DNA of 64,000 nt from Paenalcaligenes hominis (GTDB lineage: Bacteria > Pseudomonadota > Gammaproteobacteria > Burkholderiales > Burkholderiaceae_B), in assembly GCF_011927625.1 (NCBI RefSeq), contig NZ_JAATIZ010000002.1:434001-498000 (forward strand), in the 5' to 3' direction. A program made the translations under genes and the position numbers. The notes under the pieces are model-generated. The model saw only the letters and a list, made by a program, of their open reading frames with translations. It was not told where the DNA came from and searched no databases. This document shows positions 18,981 through 26,988 of the stretch, one piece after another (position 1 is the stretch's first letter; every line of letters starts with the position of its first letter).

Positions 18981-20258
18981 CTAACGGCTACGTGTTTGGG
19001 ATGGGATCAAATGGGGAACTAATTGCAGTAGCTGCTGACGCTGGGCGCCCTCGCTATGATTCAACTGGGTTAACGGCCCATGCAAGTATTTTTGCTGCAG
19101 ACTATGAGTGAGCCACTCGAGCACCTGCTCGGGGTTTTCACCGCGTGCGAGCATGCGCTTAGCACGGTCTAGCTCGTGATCAGAGACCTGTTGAGCGCGG
19201 TCTTGGAGACTAACAATAGTGGGCACGAGCTCGCGATTTTGCAGCCAGTGCATAAAATTTTGTACTCGAGTATCGATGATGGACTCGGCTTGAACTACAG
19301 CGGCCTGACGTGCATCGCTGGCTTTTTGAACCATACGACCTAAGTCATCGACAGAATACAAATAGGCATCAGACAGACGGGCTACCTCGGGCTCGATATC
19401 GCGAGGCACAGCTAAATCGACCATGACAATAGGACGATGACGACGCTGTTTAATGGCGCGTTCGATCATACCTAGACCCAATATGGGCAAGGTACTGGCC
19501 GTACAGGAAATAATGACGTCATAGTCAGCAATGCGCTCGGGCAGGTCAGCCAAACGCATGGTTTGCGCATTATCAAAACGCGCAGCCAGGTTTTCGGCGC
19601 GCTCTGCGCTACGGTTTGCCACCATAATATGTTTAGGCGATGTGGCGGCAAAATGGGCGGCACAGAGCTCGATCATCTCGCCGGCCCCAATAAAAAGAAT
19701 ATTGGTTTGAGATAAATCGCCATACACGCGCTGCGCTAAGCGTACCGATGCAGCGGCCATGGACACAGAATGCGCACCAATAGCCGTTTGCGTACGAACC
19801 TCTTTGGCGACGGCAAACGTGCGCTGAAACAGCTGATGCAATAACGTGCCTAACGCACCGGCCTCGTTCGCCACCCGGACGGCGTCTTTCATCTGCCCTA
19901 AAATTTGAGGCTCGCCCAATACCATTGAATCGAGCCCACTGGCCACGCGAAACGCATGCCGCACGGCCTCGTTGTGCTCGTAACGGTAAAGATGAGGGGT
20001 GAGATCATCGGAACGCAAACTATTAAAGTCGGCCATCCAGTTAGGAACGTGCTCGATAACATGTGGCTCGGCCGCACAGTACAGTTCGGTGCGATTACAG
20101 GTAGATAAGATGGCTGCCTCGCGCACCCCTGAACCAAATGTAGAGCGCAATGCCTCGAGCGCAGGACGCACCACATCCAAAGGAAACGTCACCCGCTCTC
20201 GCACAGAAACCGGTGCAGAGACATGATTTAGGCCAAAGGTGAGAACATCTATAGACAT
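18981..20258 (-). CDS. hemA: Glutamyl-tRNA reductase
   Basis: 425 residues. Reduces Glu-tRNA to glutamate-1-semialdehyde, the first step of C5 tetrapyrrole synthesis. The nucleophile is in [32 protein letters not shown]-like sequence, the NADPH site LFIGAGEM and a C-terminal dimerisation helix are all present. The ATG at 20258 ([12 protein letters not shown]) is preferred over an in-frame TTG at 20279. First gene of the run through ubiX. Confidence 0.97.
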   Translation of the reverse strand: MSIDVLTFGLNHVSAPVSVRERVTFPLDVVRPALEALRSTFGSGVREAAILSTCNRTELYCAAEPHVIEHVPNWMADFNSLRSDDLTPHLYRYEHNEAVRHAFRVASGLDSMVLGEPQILGQMKDAVRVANEAGALGTLLHQLFQRTFAVAKEVRTQTAIGAHSVSMAAASVRLAQRVYGDLSQTNILFIGAGEMIELCAAHFAATSPKHIMVANRSAERAENLAARFDNAQTMRLADLPERIADYDVIISCTASTLPILGLGMIERAIKQRRHRPIVMVDLAVPRDIEPEVARLSDAYLYSVDDLGRMVQKASDARQAAVVQAESIIDTRVQNFMHWLQNRELVPTIVSLQDRAQQVSDHELDRAKRMLARGENPEQVLEWLTHSLQQKYLHGPLTQLNHSEGAQRQQLLQLVPHLIPSQTRSR

Positions 20259-20399
20259 GGACACAAATAAAAAATTCAAGGGGGTAGCGTACTTGTAATT
20301 ATATGATTATAATCCCCCAACGCTGATAACTGAAATTCAGAGTGGTTTCAGCTGGTTCTAGCTTGAAAAACTGTTGTTTTTACCGTTTTTTTAAATAAC

Positions 20400-20429
20400 T
20401 AGACAAAATTAAAAATGTTGTGCTATAGT
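20400..20429 (+). promoter_or_regulatory. Promoter of tRNA-Phe
   Basis: TAGACA (20400-20405) and TATAGT (20424-20429) separated by 18 bp, about 30 bases before the mature tRNA. Confidence 0.6.
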
Positions 20430-20458
20430 TATGTCTTTGGTGCAACACAAAGCCAAAT

Positions 20459-20534
<76 letters not shown>

Positions 20535-20550
20535 AAAGATTCAAACAAAA

Positions 20551-20577
20551 AGCCCAGTCAAACGACTGGGCTTTTTG
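20551..20577 (+). terminator. Terminator after tRNA-Phe
   Basis: AGCCCAGTC and GACTGGGCT form a 9-bp stem with an AAAC loop, flanked by A and T runs. Confidence 0.93.
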
Positions 20578-20580
20578 TTT

Positions 20581-20856
20581 CCCGAAATAACAATAAAAAA
20601 CTTGTTTAGCTGATAACAACGCAACTGAGCGTCTATTTATCTATACACTCATAAAAAATAGAAAGGTTCTTCCTCTCCACTGTATTGTTTATGTGGAGAC
20701 AAGATTCTTGTCTCCATAATAAGGATAGAAAAAATACTTTTTTCTCAAACTCAACTTGAGATCAAGCGTCATCTTGTCTCCATATAATGGGGTAAAGACA
20801 AAAGATTGATACCACCTCACAACATCAAGAGATTTCTATTAAGAACACCACCAGAG
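20581..20856. repeat. Non-coding stretch with CTTGTCTCCATA repeats
   Basis: No credible gene is seen. The core CTTGTCTCCATA occurs twice in direct orientation (20707-20718, 20773-20784), and an inverted copy (TGGAGACAAG, 20694-20703) forms a 10-bp stem with a 3-base loop against the first. A further TCTCAA/TTGAGA inverted repeat lies at 20743-20761. The repeats may be recombinase or regulator binding sites or relics. Confidence 0.5.
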
Positions 20857-20937
20857 CTATCTCTTTGCTGCTGCTATGTATGCAATCCAAAACAACGCTG
20901 CGTACAAGACAGTAATTGGAATAAACGCAAGTAACAT
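20857..20937 (-). CDS. Candidate 26-residue membrane peptide
   Basis: A short frame, MLLAFIPITVLYAALFWIAY then IAAAKR, reads as one hydrophobic helix with a basic C-terminal end. The ATG is preceded by GGAA and a run of eight Gs, a plausible though unusual ribosome site. It lies 28 bases downstream of the serine recombinase on the same strand. Not recognised; small toxins and small membrane regulators look like this, but no function is claimed. Chance cannot be excluded for such a short frame. Confidence 0.4.
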   Translation of the reverse strand: MLLAFIPITVLYAALFWIAYIAAAKR

Positions 20938-20965
20938 GGCCCCCCCCTTCCATCAAAAAATCAGC

Positions 20966-21529
20966 TTACCTACTTTTTTGTAGGCGTGCTAATGAACTAT
21001 CTAGAATAGTTCTACTCACTTTAAAATGCTCTGCTACTTCTTTTTTCGTCATAACTGGATCTAACAGCATAGCAGCAGCTTTTTTAATGTCTGAGTGAGA
21101 TAACTTTGGCTTACGACCACCTTTTCTTCCTCTAGCTCGCGCAGTCTGTAAGCCGGCTAACGTTCTTTCTCGGATCAAATTGTGCTCGAACTCAGCCAAA
21201 GCCCCAAAAATATGAAAAATAAGCCGACCACTAGAGCTTGTTGTATCAATGGCCTCGGTTAGCGATTTGAAACCAATATCACGCTCTTGGAGGTCATAAA
21301 TAATAGCAACAAGATCTTTAAGCGACCTCGCTAGTCTATCTAGCTTCCAAACCACGAGTGTATCGCCTTTTCTTAAAGACCTTAGGCAAAGATTAAGCTT
21401 TGGACGCTCTCGATTAGTTCCAGTTATTTTCTCTTGAAAAATATCTTCACACCCAGCACTCCTCAACGCATCCAGCTGTAAGTCTGGAGTTTGATCCTGA
21501 GTACTTACTCGAGCATATCCAATTAACAT
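20966..21529 (-). CDS. Serine site-specific recombinase (resolvase/invertase family)
   Basis: 187 residues. N-terminal catalytic domain: GYARVSTQDQ with the nucleophile Ser9, KLDRLARSLKDL, and the E helix AEFEHNLIRERT; the C-terminal helix-turn-helix follows GRKGGRKPKLSHSDIKKAAAML. This is the Hin/Pin and Tn3-resolvase type, acting by a 5'-phosphoserine link on short palindromic sites. No transposase or invertible gene is seen in the neighbourhood. The ATG at 21529 gives the normal N-terminus. Likely horizontally acquired. Confidence 0.93.
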   Translation of the reverse strand: MLIGYARVSTQDQTPDLQLDALRSAGCEDIFQEKITGTNRERPKLNLCLRSLRKGDTLVVWKLDRLARSLKDLVAIIYDLQERDIGFKSLTEAIDTTSSSGRLIFHIFGALAEFEHNLIRERTLAGLQTARARGRKGGRKPKLSHSDIKKAAAMLLDPVMTKKEVAEHFKVSRTILDSSLARLQKSR

Positions 21530-21968
21530 AAAACGTACCTTTATTAGACATAGATTTTTGTACGTGATTTTTGGACATTAAACAAGCAAAAAAACCGCTT
21601 TTTGTAGAAGTTTTTTGAACGTCCAAAAAACGGTGGACAGTGCTAGGACAAGCTGTTAGCACCCTAACATCGAAGTACCTCATACGATGCCAAGGTGCAG
21701 CTCCATCTTTAACTCACTTCAGTACCGGGGGTCTTGCAACCGCCCACAATACAATGAGCAGGCTTTAGTAAGCCCAAAGTCCACCTCTATCGAGCAACTA
21801 AAAGGCTCTCAACTCGACCAAGCAGATGCTTCCCTTTGGTATCGATTGGTGCGTGCAGCCCTTGGGAAAGGCACTCTCGACGTATTCCAAAATCACTAGC
21901 TCGTCGTCTTAAAGAAGGCTGAGCTAAGCATTCTGAAGCCAGACCTACTTGCCCAAGGTCTTTATGCT
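21530..21968. other. Gene-poor stretch between recombinase and hipBA
   Basis: Near the recombinase start lies an outer inverted repeat TTTTTGGAC/GTCCAAAAA (21568-21576, 21621-21629) around a nested A-run/T-run symmetry (21590-21603), a candidate recombination or operator site. A 70-codon open frame at 21687-21899 (plus) resembles nothing I recognise and lacks a ribosome site, so it is not called. The rest may be relic DNA. Confidence 0.5.
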
Positions 21969-22067
21969 TACATTTTATTCGTTGTAATCTACAATTACAT
22001 CAATTATGATGTATTTTGCACTTACATCTTATTTGATGTATTTCGAGGCAACATCATTGAAGATGTG
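21969..22067 (+). promoter_or_regulatory. Four operators at 27-bp spacing before hipBA
   Basis: Each site has the form TACATC-N6-GATGTA. Copies start at 21969 (TACATT/GTTGTA, degenerate), 21996 (perfect), 22023 (perfect) and 22050 (AACATC/GATGTG). The period is exactly 27 bp. Likely bound by the HipB dimer, giving cooperative autorepression; the second copy contains the -10 box. Confidence 0.75.
21982..22010 (+). promoter_or_regulatory. Promoter of hipBA
   Basis: TTGTAA (21982-21987) and TATGAT (22005-22010) with a 17-bp spacer; the -10 box lies inside the operator starting at 21996. Confidence 0.65.
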
Positions 22068-22096
22068 CTCATTCTTATTTGCGGCGAGACGTGACG

Positions 22097-22345
22097 ATGA
22101 AATCGGTACTTTTATTAAAAGTGGAGCAACTTTCACCGCTTATCCGCTCTTTGAGAGAAGAAAAAGGATGGAGCCAGGCTAAGCTCGCTCTTGAGCTGAA
22201 CACCTCTCAGCAAGCCATTTCTCGCATGGAAAAGGATGCCTCCGGCCTTGCCTTCGCAAGAGTTTATGAGGTTCTTTCCGTCCTAGATACTCAGCTGGTT
22301 GCCGAGCCTCGACGACCCTTCAAAGATTCTATCGAGGGCTGGTAA
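22097..22345 (+). CDS. hipB: HipB-like XRE-family antitoxin
   Basis: 82 residues. A helix-turn-helix of the XRE type covers about residues 12-60 (LIRSLREEKGWSQAKLALEL, then TSQQAISRME). HipB binds and neutralises HipA and represses the operon. The ATG at 22097 is the most natural start; a TTG at 22079 in the same frame would add six residues, and no strong ribosome site decides it. Its TAA overlaps the hipA ATG (TAATG). Confidence 0.88.
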   Translation: MKSVLLLKVEQLSPLIRSLREEKGWSQAKLALELNTSQQAISRMEKDASGLAFARVYEVLSVLDTQLVAEPRRPFKDSIEGW

Positions 22346-23643
22346 TGGGTGTTCTTGATATTTGGATGAATGGTATCTTTGTGGGGAAGTGGCACCAAAA
22401 AGGCAGAACCGCTTCCCGCCTGGTGTATGACCCATCTTGGGTAGACCATCCACAAGGTAGACCTCTGTCACTCTCGTTGCCGATGACGGGAGCTGGTGAC
22501 GGTCTGCGAGACGTTCCCGTCGACAATTACTTTGACAACCTCCTACCTGACAATGAAGCGATACGCCGTCGTATAGGTGCCCGATTCAAAGCCCCATCCC
22601 TAGACGCTTTTACCTTGCTACAGAGCATTGGCCGTGATGCTGCGGGCGCCGTACAGCTACTTCCAGAGGGTTCTCCGCCTCCGGATGTGAAATCCATTGA
22701 CGGCAGAGCCTTAACTGAAGCAGAAGTGGCAGAGCACCTAAGACGCGTGATAATGACAACAGGAGATGACTCCAGTGATGACTTTCGCTTCTCATTAGCC
22801 GGCGCACAAGAGAAAACCGCCCTTCTTTGGCATAAAGGCTCTTGGCATGTGCCTCACGGTGCAACGCCAACTACTCACATTCTCAAGCTACCGCTCGGCT
22901 TAGCTGGGAACACGCGCTATGACCTACAGCACTCCGTAGAGAACGAATGGCTTTCGATGGAGCTATTGAGGGCCATGGGGCTGTCTATTGCGAAAACGGA
23001 GATGGCTCAGTTCGAGAACCAGCGGGTACTCATCGTTGAGCGATTTGACCGCGCTATTCATCCAGATGGTTGGATTGTTCGCCTCCCCCACGAGGACCTG
23101 CTGCAGGCACAAGGATTGCCATCACATCTCAAGTATGAGTCGGATGGCGGACCGGGTGTATCGGACATAATGGACCTTCTTCGCGGCTCTGCTAGCGCGA
23201 GAGATGACCGACAGACCTTCTTCAAGGCACTGCTGTACTTTTGGCTTCTTGCGGCTACCGACGGTCACGCCAAGAATTTCAGCTTAGCCATTGCTCCGGG
23301 TGGTACTTTCAAGTTAGCCCCGCTCTACGATGTTCTGTCCGCCTGGCCTTGGGTAGGAAGCAGCGCCAGACAGGTGCACCTGCGAAACGTCAAAATGGCC
23401 ATGGCTTTGCGCACTAAAAATGCGCATTACCGTATGCGCGAAACTTACCGAAGGCATTGGCTTGCTGTGGGCGAACGATATATCGGCGTAGAGCCTACAA
23501 CAACTATCCTAGAAGAGTTACCGGGTATCGTGGAAGGCGCAATCACCCTTGTGCAAGAGAAAATTCCGGAAGGATTCCCCGCTCATATAGTGGACACAAT
23601 CGTTAACGGCATCAGAAGCAATCTAGCTCATCTTGCTCTGTAG
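22345..23643 (+). CDS. hipA: HipA-family serine/threonine kinase toxin
   Basis: 432 residues, close to E. coli HipA (440). The N-subdomain-1 is at residues 1-100. FRFSLAGAQEKTALL carries Ser150, at the position autophosphorylated in E. coli HipA. VERFDR, the catalytic loop DGHAKNFSL with Asp306, and YDVLSAWP follow. All kinase residues look intact. E. coli HipA phosphorylates glutamyl-tRNA synthetase and induces dormancy. Translationally coupled to hipB. Confidence 0.93.
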   Translation: MGVLDIWMNGIFVGKWHQKGRTASRLVYDPSWVDHPQGRPLSLSLPMTGAGDGLRDVPVDNYFDNLLPDNEAIRRRIGARFKAPSLDAFTLLQSIGRDAAGAVQLLPEGSPPPDVKSIDGRALTEAEVAEHLRRVIMTTGDDSSDDFRFSLAGAQEKTALLWHKGSWHVPHGATPTTHILKLPLGLAGNTRYDLQHSVENEWLSMELLRAMGLSIAKTEMAQFENQRVLIVERFDRAIHPDGWIVRLPHEDLLQAQGLPSHLKYESDGGPGVSDIMDLLRGSASARDDRQTFFKALLYFWLLAATDGHAKNFSLAIAPGGTFKLAPLYDVLSAWPWVGSSARQVHLRNVKMAMALRTKNAHYRMRETYRRHWLAVGERYIGVEPTTTILEELPGIVEGAITLVQEKIPEGFPAHIVDTIVNGIRSNLAHLAL

Positions 23644-23652
23644 TTCAGATTG

Positions 23653-23676
23653 TCGCCATGGCGATAGCTTTTTTTA
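23653..23676 (+). terminator. Weak terminator-like element after hipA
   Basis: TCGCCATGGCGA followed by TAGC and seven Ts; the loop is very tight, so confidence is low. Confidence 0.35.
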
Positions 23677-23693
23677 CCTAAAGATTGAAAGCT

Positions 23694-24938
23694 TCAGCTT
23701 ATCGACGTTAGTTGGGGCAGCTGCACGGCCAAGGGGACGCTAGAGAATAAAAAGGCACCTACCACCCCTCCCAACACCACCACCAACCAAGGCGGGCAAC
23801 GTAGCCAAGACAAGGCTACAAATGCCACGGCAGCGCCTAATAGATCGGGTAGGCCATGAATAGTACTGAGCCAAACAGGACGGTAAAAAGCCGCTAGCAG
23901 TAACCCCACCACCGCGGCATTCACTCCTATTAAAGCGGCTTGGGCGCGTGTGTTTTGACGCAATCGCCCCCAAAAAGGGATCGCCCCTATCACTAAAAGA
24001 AACGAGGGTAAAAAAATAGCAATGACTGCCACTACCCCCCCTACCCAGCCGTTGGGCGTGGTGGGCATGGCTGCGCCTAAAAAGGCTGCAAAAGTGAACA
24101 AAGGGCCAGGCACAGCTTGGGCAGCACCATAGCCTGCCAAAAAGGTATCCGGTGAAACCCAGCCAGTGGCTACCACTTCACTTTCTAATAATGGCAAGAC
24201 CACATGACCGCCCCCAAAAACTAACGAACCTGCTCTAAAGAACGCATCAATTAGCGCAGCAGAGTGACCTGCAAAGTGCTGAGCTAACCAAGGCAGGCCC
24301 AGCAGCAACACAACAAAAGTTAGCAAAGCCACTTGTGCCATGCGCAGACTGACGGGAAGCGTTAAGGCATCGTTATGGTGTGAGGTAATGGGTTTAAATA
24401 GGAGTGTGCCTATTATTGCCGCCCCCATCATGATCAGCACCTGAGCCCCAACCCATGTAAAACTCAAGGCTAGAGCTGCAGCGGCAAACATGATTACGCT
24501 GCGTGCTACACCGCGACATAATTGCCTTGCCATGCCCCAAATGGCTTGGGCAACCACGGCCACTGCCACAAGCTGTAACCCATGAATAAATCCTGCATTG
24601 AGCCCTGCATCGCTCTGCTGCAACCCCAATGCAAAGACAATTAACAAAAGCGCGGATGGTAAAGTAAAGCCTAACCACGCTGCCAACGCCCCCGCATACC
24701 CCCCTCGTAGTAAACCTAAAGCCATGCCCACTTGGCTACTGGCTGGGCCTGGCAAGAACTGGCACAAAGCGATGAGCTCGGCGTAATTAGACTCAGACAA
24801 CCAAGCCCGTCGCTTGACAAACTCATCCCTAAAAAACCCGAGATGGGCAACAGGGCCACCAAACGAGGTGAGACCTAAACGCAAGAAAATAAAAAAAATA
24901 GATCCAACACGTTGACCTGTGCTTGAGTTAGAGGACAT
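23694..24938 (-). CDS. chrA: Chromate efflux transporter ChrA
   Basis: 414 residues, long two-domain CHR family. Each half has the family motif: FGGPVAHLGFFRDEFVKRR near residue 25 with LCQFLPGPASSQ, and FGGGHVVLPLLESEVV with AVPGPLFTFAAFLG in the second half. About ten membrane spans. It exports chromate using the proton gradient; ChrA may also move sulfate. No chrB regulator is nearby. The ATG at 24938 is preferred to an in-frame TTG at 24950. Confidence 0.92.
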   Translation of the reverse strand: MSSNSSTGQRVGSIFFIFLRLGLTSFGGPVAHLGFFRDEFVKRRAWLSESNYAELIALCQFLPGPASSQVGMALGLLRGGYAGALAAWLGFTLPSALLLIVFALGLQQSDAGLNAGFIHGLQLVAVAVVAQAIWGMARQLCRGVARSVIMFAAAALALSFTWVGAQVLIMMGAAIIGTLLFKPITSHHNDALTLPVSLRMAQVALLTFVVLLLGLPWLAQHFAGHSAALIDAFFRAGSLVFGGGHVVLPLLESEVVATGWVSPDTFLAGYGAAQAVPGPLFTFAAFLGAAMPTTPNGWVGGVVAVIAIFLPSFLLVIGAIPFWGRLRQNTRAQAALIGVNAAVVGLLLAAFYRPVWLSTIHGLPDLLGAAVAFVALSWLRCPPWLVVVLGGVVGAFLFSSVPLAVQLPQLTSIS

Positions 24939-25125
24939 ACAGGGCGTCAATAAAAATCGTTATAAAGGAACAACCACATAAAAGCTCCATCATAGCCTAG
25001 CTTTATGTGGATTTTTTTGACGCAAGTGTTTCAAAAAACTTACTGTTTGAATCATTTAAAGTCCTACCGCTTACAATAGCGTTTTAATTCTATTTGGCGA
25101 TACGCTTTTTATGGATGGAGTACGT

Positions 25126-26325
25126 ATGAAACCACTAGGCACCCCACTACGCCATAGCGCTACCAAAGTGATGTTGCTAGGCGCTGGTGAGCTAGGTAAA
25201 GAGGTGATTATTGCGTTGCAGCGCTTAGGTGCTGAAACCATTGCTGTTGACCGCTATGACAACGCGCCTGGGCATCAGGTGGCGCATCATGCTTACACCA
25301 TTAATATGAGTGACGAGCAAGCCCTGCGTGCCTTAATTGAAACGGTGCAACCGGACATTATCGTGCCGGAAATCGAAGCCATTGCGACCTCTGTCTTGGC
25401 GGAGTTCGAGCATGCGCAAAAACTACGCGTGATTCCTACTGCCCGTGCGACTCAGCTCACTATGGATCGCGAAGGCATTCGTCGCTTAGCAGCGGAAACG
25501 CTCGAGGTCCCGACTAGCCCCTATGCGTTTTGCAATAGCCTAGAGGAGTTAACCGAAGCCATTGAAAGTCGTATTGGCTATCCTTGCGTCATCAAACCGC
25601 TCATGAGCAGTTCTGGCAAAGGTCAAAGCAAAATCGCTTCAGCTGCCGATATCGAGACGGCCTGGCATTACGCTATGGACGGAGGCCGTGTTAGCCAGCA
25701 GCGTGTTATTGTCGAAGGTTTTATTGATTTCGATTACGAAATCACGTTGTTGACCGTACGCAGCCTTAGTCAAGGTCAGGTAGTGACGGATTTTTGTGCG
25801 CCTATTGGCCACCAACAAGTCGATGGCGATTATGTAGAAAGCTGGCAGCCTCAAGCCATGAGCACCGCCGCTCTTGAAAAAGCGCAGGCCATCGCTCAAT
25901 CCGTTACCCAAAACTTAGGTGGTTTGGGTGTGTTTGGGGTCGAGCTCTTTGTGCGTGGCGACGAGGTCTGGTTTAGCGAGGTCAGCCCACGCCCTCATGA
26001 CACCGGTATGGTCACCATGGCCACTCAAGCCCAAAGTGAATTCGAACTGCACGCGCGTGCTATTTTAGGTTTACCCGTCGACACTACATTGCGTTCGGCT
26101 GGCGCTAGCTCGGTCATTTATGGGGGTGTTGATACGGAAATTGTTATGTTCGAGTACGTGGCCCAAGCCCTGCTCGTTCCACAAAGTGATGTGCGTTTAT
26201 TCGGCAAACCTCAAAGTTTTGAGCGTCGGCGCATGGGGGTGGCCTTGGCGGCCGCAGACGATGTCGAGACGGCTCGTCAACGTGCCAAGCAGGTCAGCTC
26301 GACGATTCAAGTCAAACCCGCCTAA
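25126..26325 (+). CDS. purT: Formate-dependent GAR transformylase
   Basis: 399-residue ATP-grasp enzyme; formylates glycinamide ribonucleotide with formate and ATP in purine synthesis. N-terminal [18 protein letters not shown] binds nucleotide; the ATP-grasp core has [16 protein letters not shown] and [15 protein letters not shown] near the metal site. Two ATGs are in frame (25111, 25126); GGAG seven bases upstream supports 25126. Monocistronic. Confidence 0.96.
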   Translation: MKPLGTPLRHSATKVMLLGAGELGKEVIIALQRLGAETIAVDRYDNAPGHQVAHHAYTINMSDEQALRALIETVQPDIIVPEIEAIATSVLAEFEHAQKLRVIPTARATQLTMDREGIRRLAAETLEVPTSPYAFCNSLEELTEAIESRIGYPCVIKPLMSSSGKGQSKIASAADIETAWHYAMDGGRVSQQRVIVEGFIDFDYEITLLTVRSLSQGQVVTDFCAPIGHQQVDGDYVESWQPQAMSTAALEKAQAIAQSVTQNLGGLGVFGVELFVRGDEVWFSEVSPRPHDTGMVTMATQAQSEFELHARAILGLPVDTTLRSAGASSVIYGGVDTEIVMFEYVAQALLVPQSDVRLFGKPQSFERRRMGVALAAADDVETARQRAKQVSSTIQVKPA

Positions 26326-26350
26326 CTGGTCTATTGACTCTTTTCTGCGC

Positions 26351-26374
26351 AAAAAAAGGACGGCGATGCCGTCC
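26351..26374 (-). terminator. Terminator-like hairpin between purT and the AhpD-like gene
   Basis: GGACGGC and GCCGTCC pair around GAT; on the minus strand a seven-T run follows. Confidence 0.55.
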
Positions 26375-26419
26375 ACGCTATTTCTCGTCACTCTAAACAG
26401 CAGGGCTTTTTGCACAACA

Positions 26420-26454
26420 AAGAAAAAGAGCGTTTTAGCAGCGCTCTTTTTCTT
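26420..26454. terminator. Bidirectional terminator
   Basis: AAGAAAAAGAGCG and CGCTCTTTTTCTT form a 13-bp inverted repeat between convergent purT and the AhpD-like gene. Confidence 0.85.
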
Positions 26455-26462
26455 AAATCGAA

Positions 26463-26828
26463 TTACGAGTTTGCTGTTTTAGCCTCTGAAAACTCGTTAA
26501 AGGCAGCCATGGCATTGGCGGCATACATCATAGAAGGCCCGCCCCCCATATAGATAGCTACCCCTAGCATTTCTTGGATTTCAGCCTCGGTCACACCTAA
26601 ATCCACTAACGCTTTGGTATGAAAACCTATACAAGGATCGCAGCGCATCGCCACCCCTAAAGCCAAAGCAATCAGCTCTTTAGTTTTAGTATCTAAGGCG
26701 CCTTCACTGTTCGCTGCCTTAGCCATAGCGCCAAAGCCCTGTATCACTTCCGGTATACCACTGCGTAGTGTAGCGAGATTACGATTAATGTCTTGGGTTA
26801 ATTGGTGGTATTTCTGGGTCATGGTCAA
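26463..26828 (-). CDS. Carboxymuconolactone decarboxylase/AhpD-family protein
   Basis: 121 residues, all helical. The CxxC pair in MRCDPCIGFHTKALVDLGVT (about residue 62) is the redox/peroxidase signature of AhpD-like proteins rather than of true decarboxylases. The C-terminal MYAANAMAAFNEF segment is typical. Role is probably peroxide or thiol chemistry; no partner is next to it. Its upstream region is AT-rich. Confidence 0.85.
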   Translation of the reverse strand: MTMTQKYHQLTQDINRNLATLRSGIPEVIQGFGAMAKAANSEGALDTKTKELIALALGVAMRCDPCIGFHTKALVDLGVTEAEIQEMLGVAIYMGGGPSMMYAANAMAAFNEFSEAKTANS

Positions 26829-26988
26829 TCTCCATTATCAATATATTTATTTATATTATATAAACAATGATTTTAAGTCAAGCGTAACACCGACTCGTAA
26901 CGAAACCATTCTCCACTTACTGGCACAGAAGCAGTCTTATACAATCATTAAAACTCGTACTTAAACTCACTTTGTAATCAAAATAACA

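Noticed and set aside
21581-21606. A Hin-type crossover site
   Set aside because: It shares only loose A-run/T-run symmetry with hix-like sites and no partner site is seen, so it is listed only as a candidate.
21687-21899. 70-codon open frame between recombinase and hipBA
   Set aside because: No ribosome site, no recognisable domain and composition unlike neighbours; most likely chance or relic.
20966-23643. A full transposon or prophage
   Set aside because: No transposase, integrase of the tyrosine type, terminal repeats or duplicated tRNA end was found.
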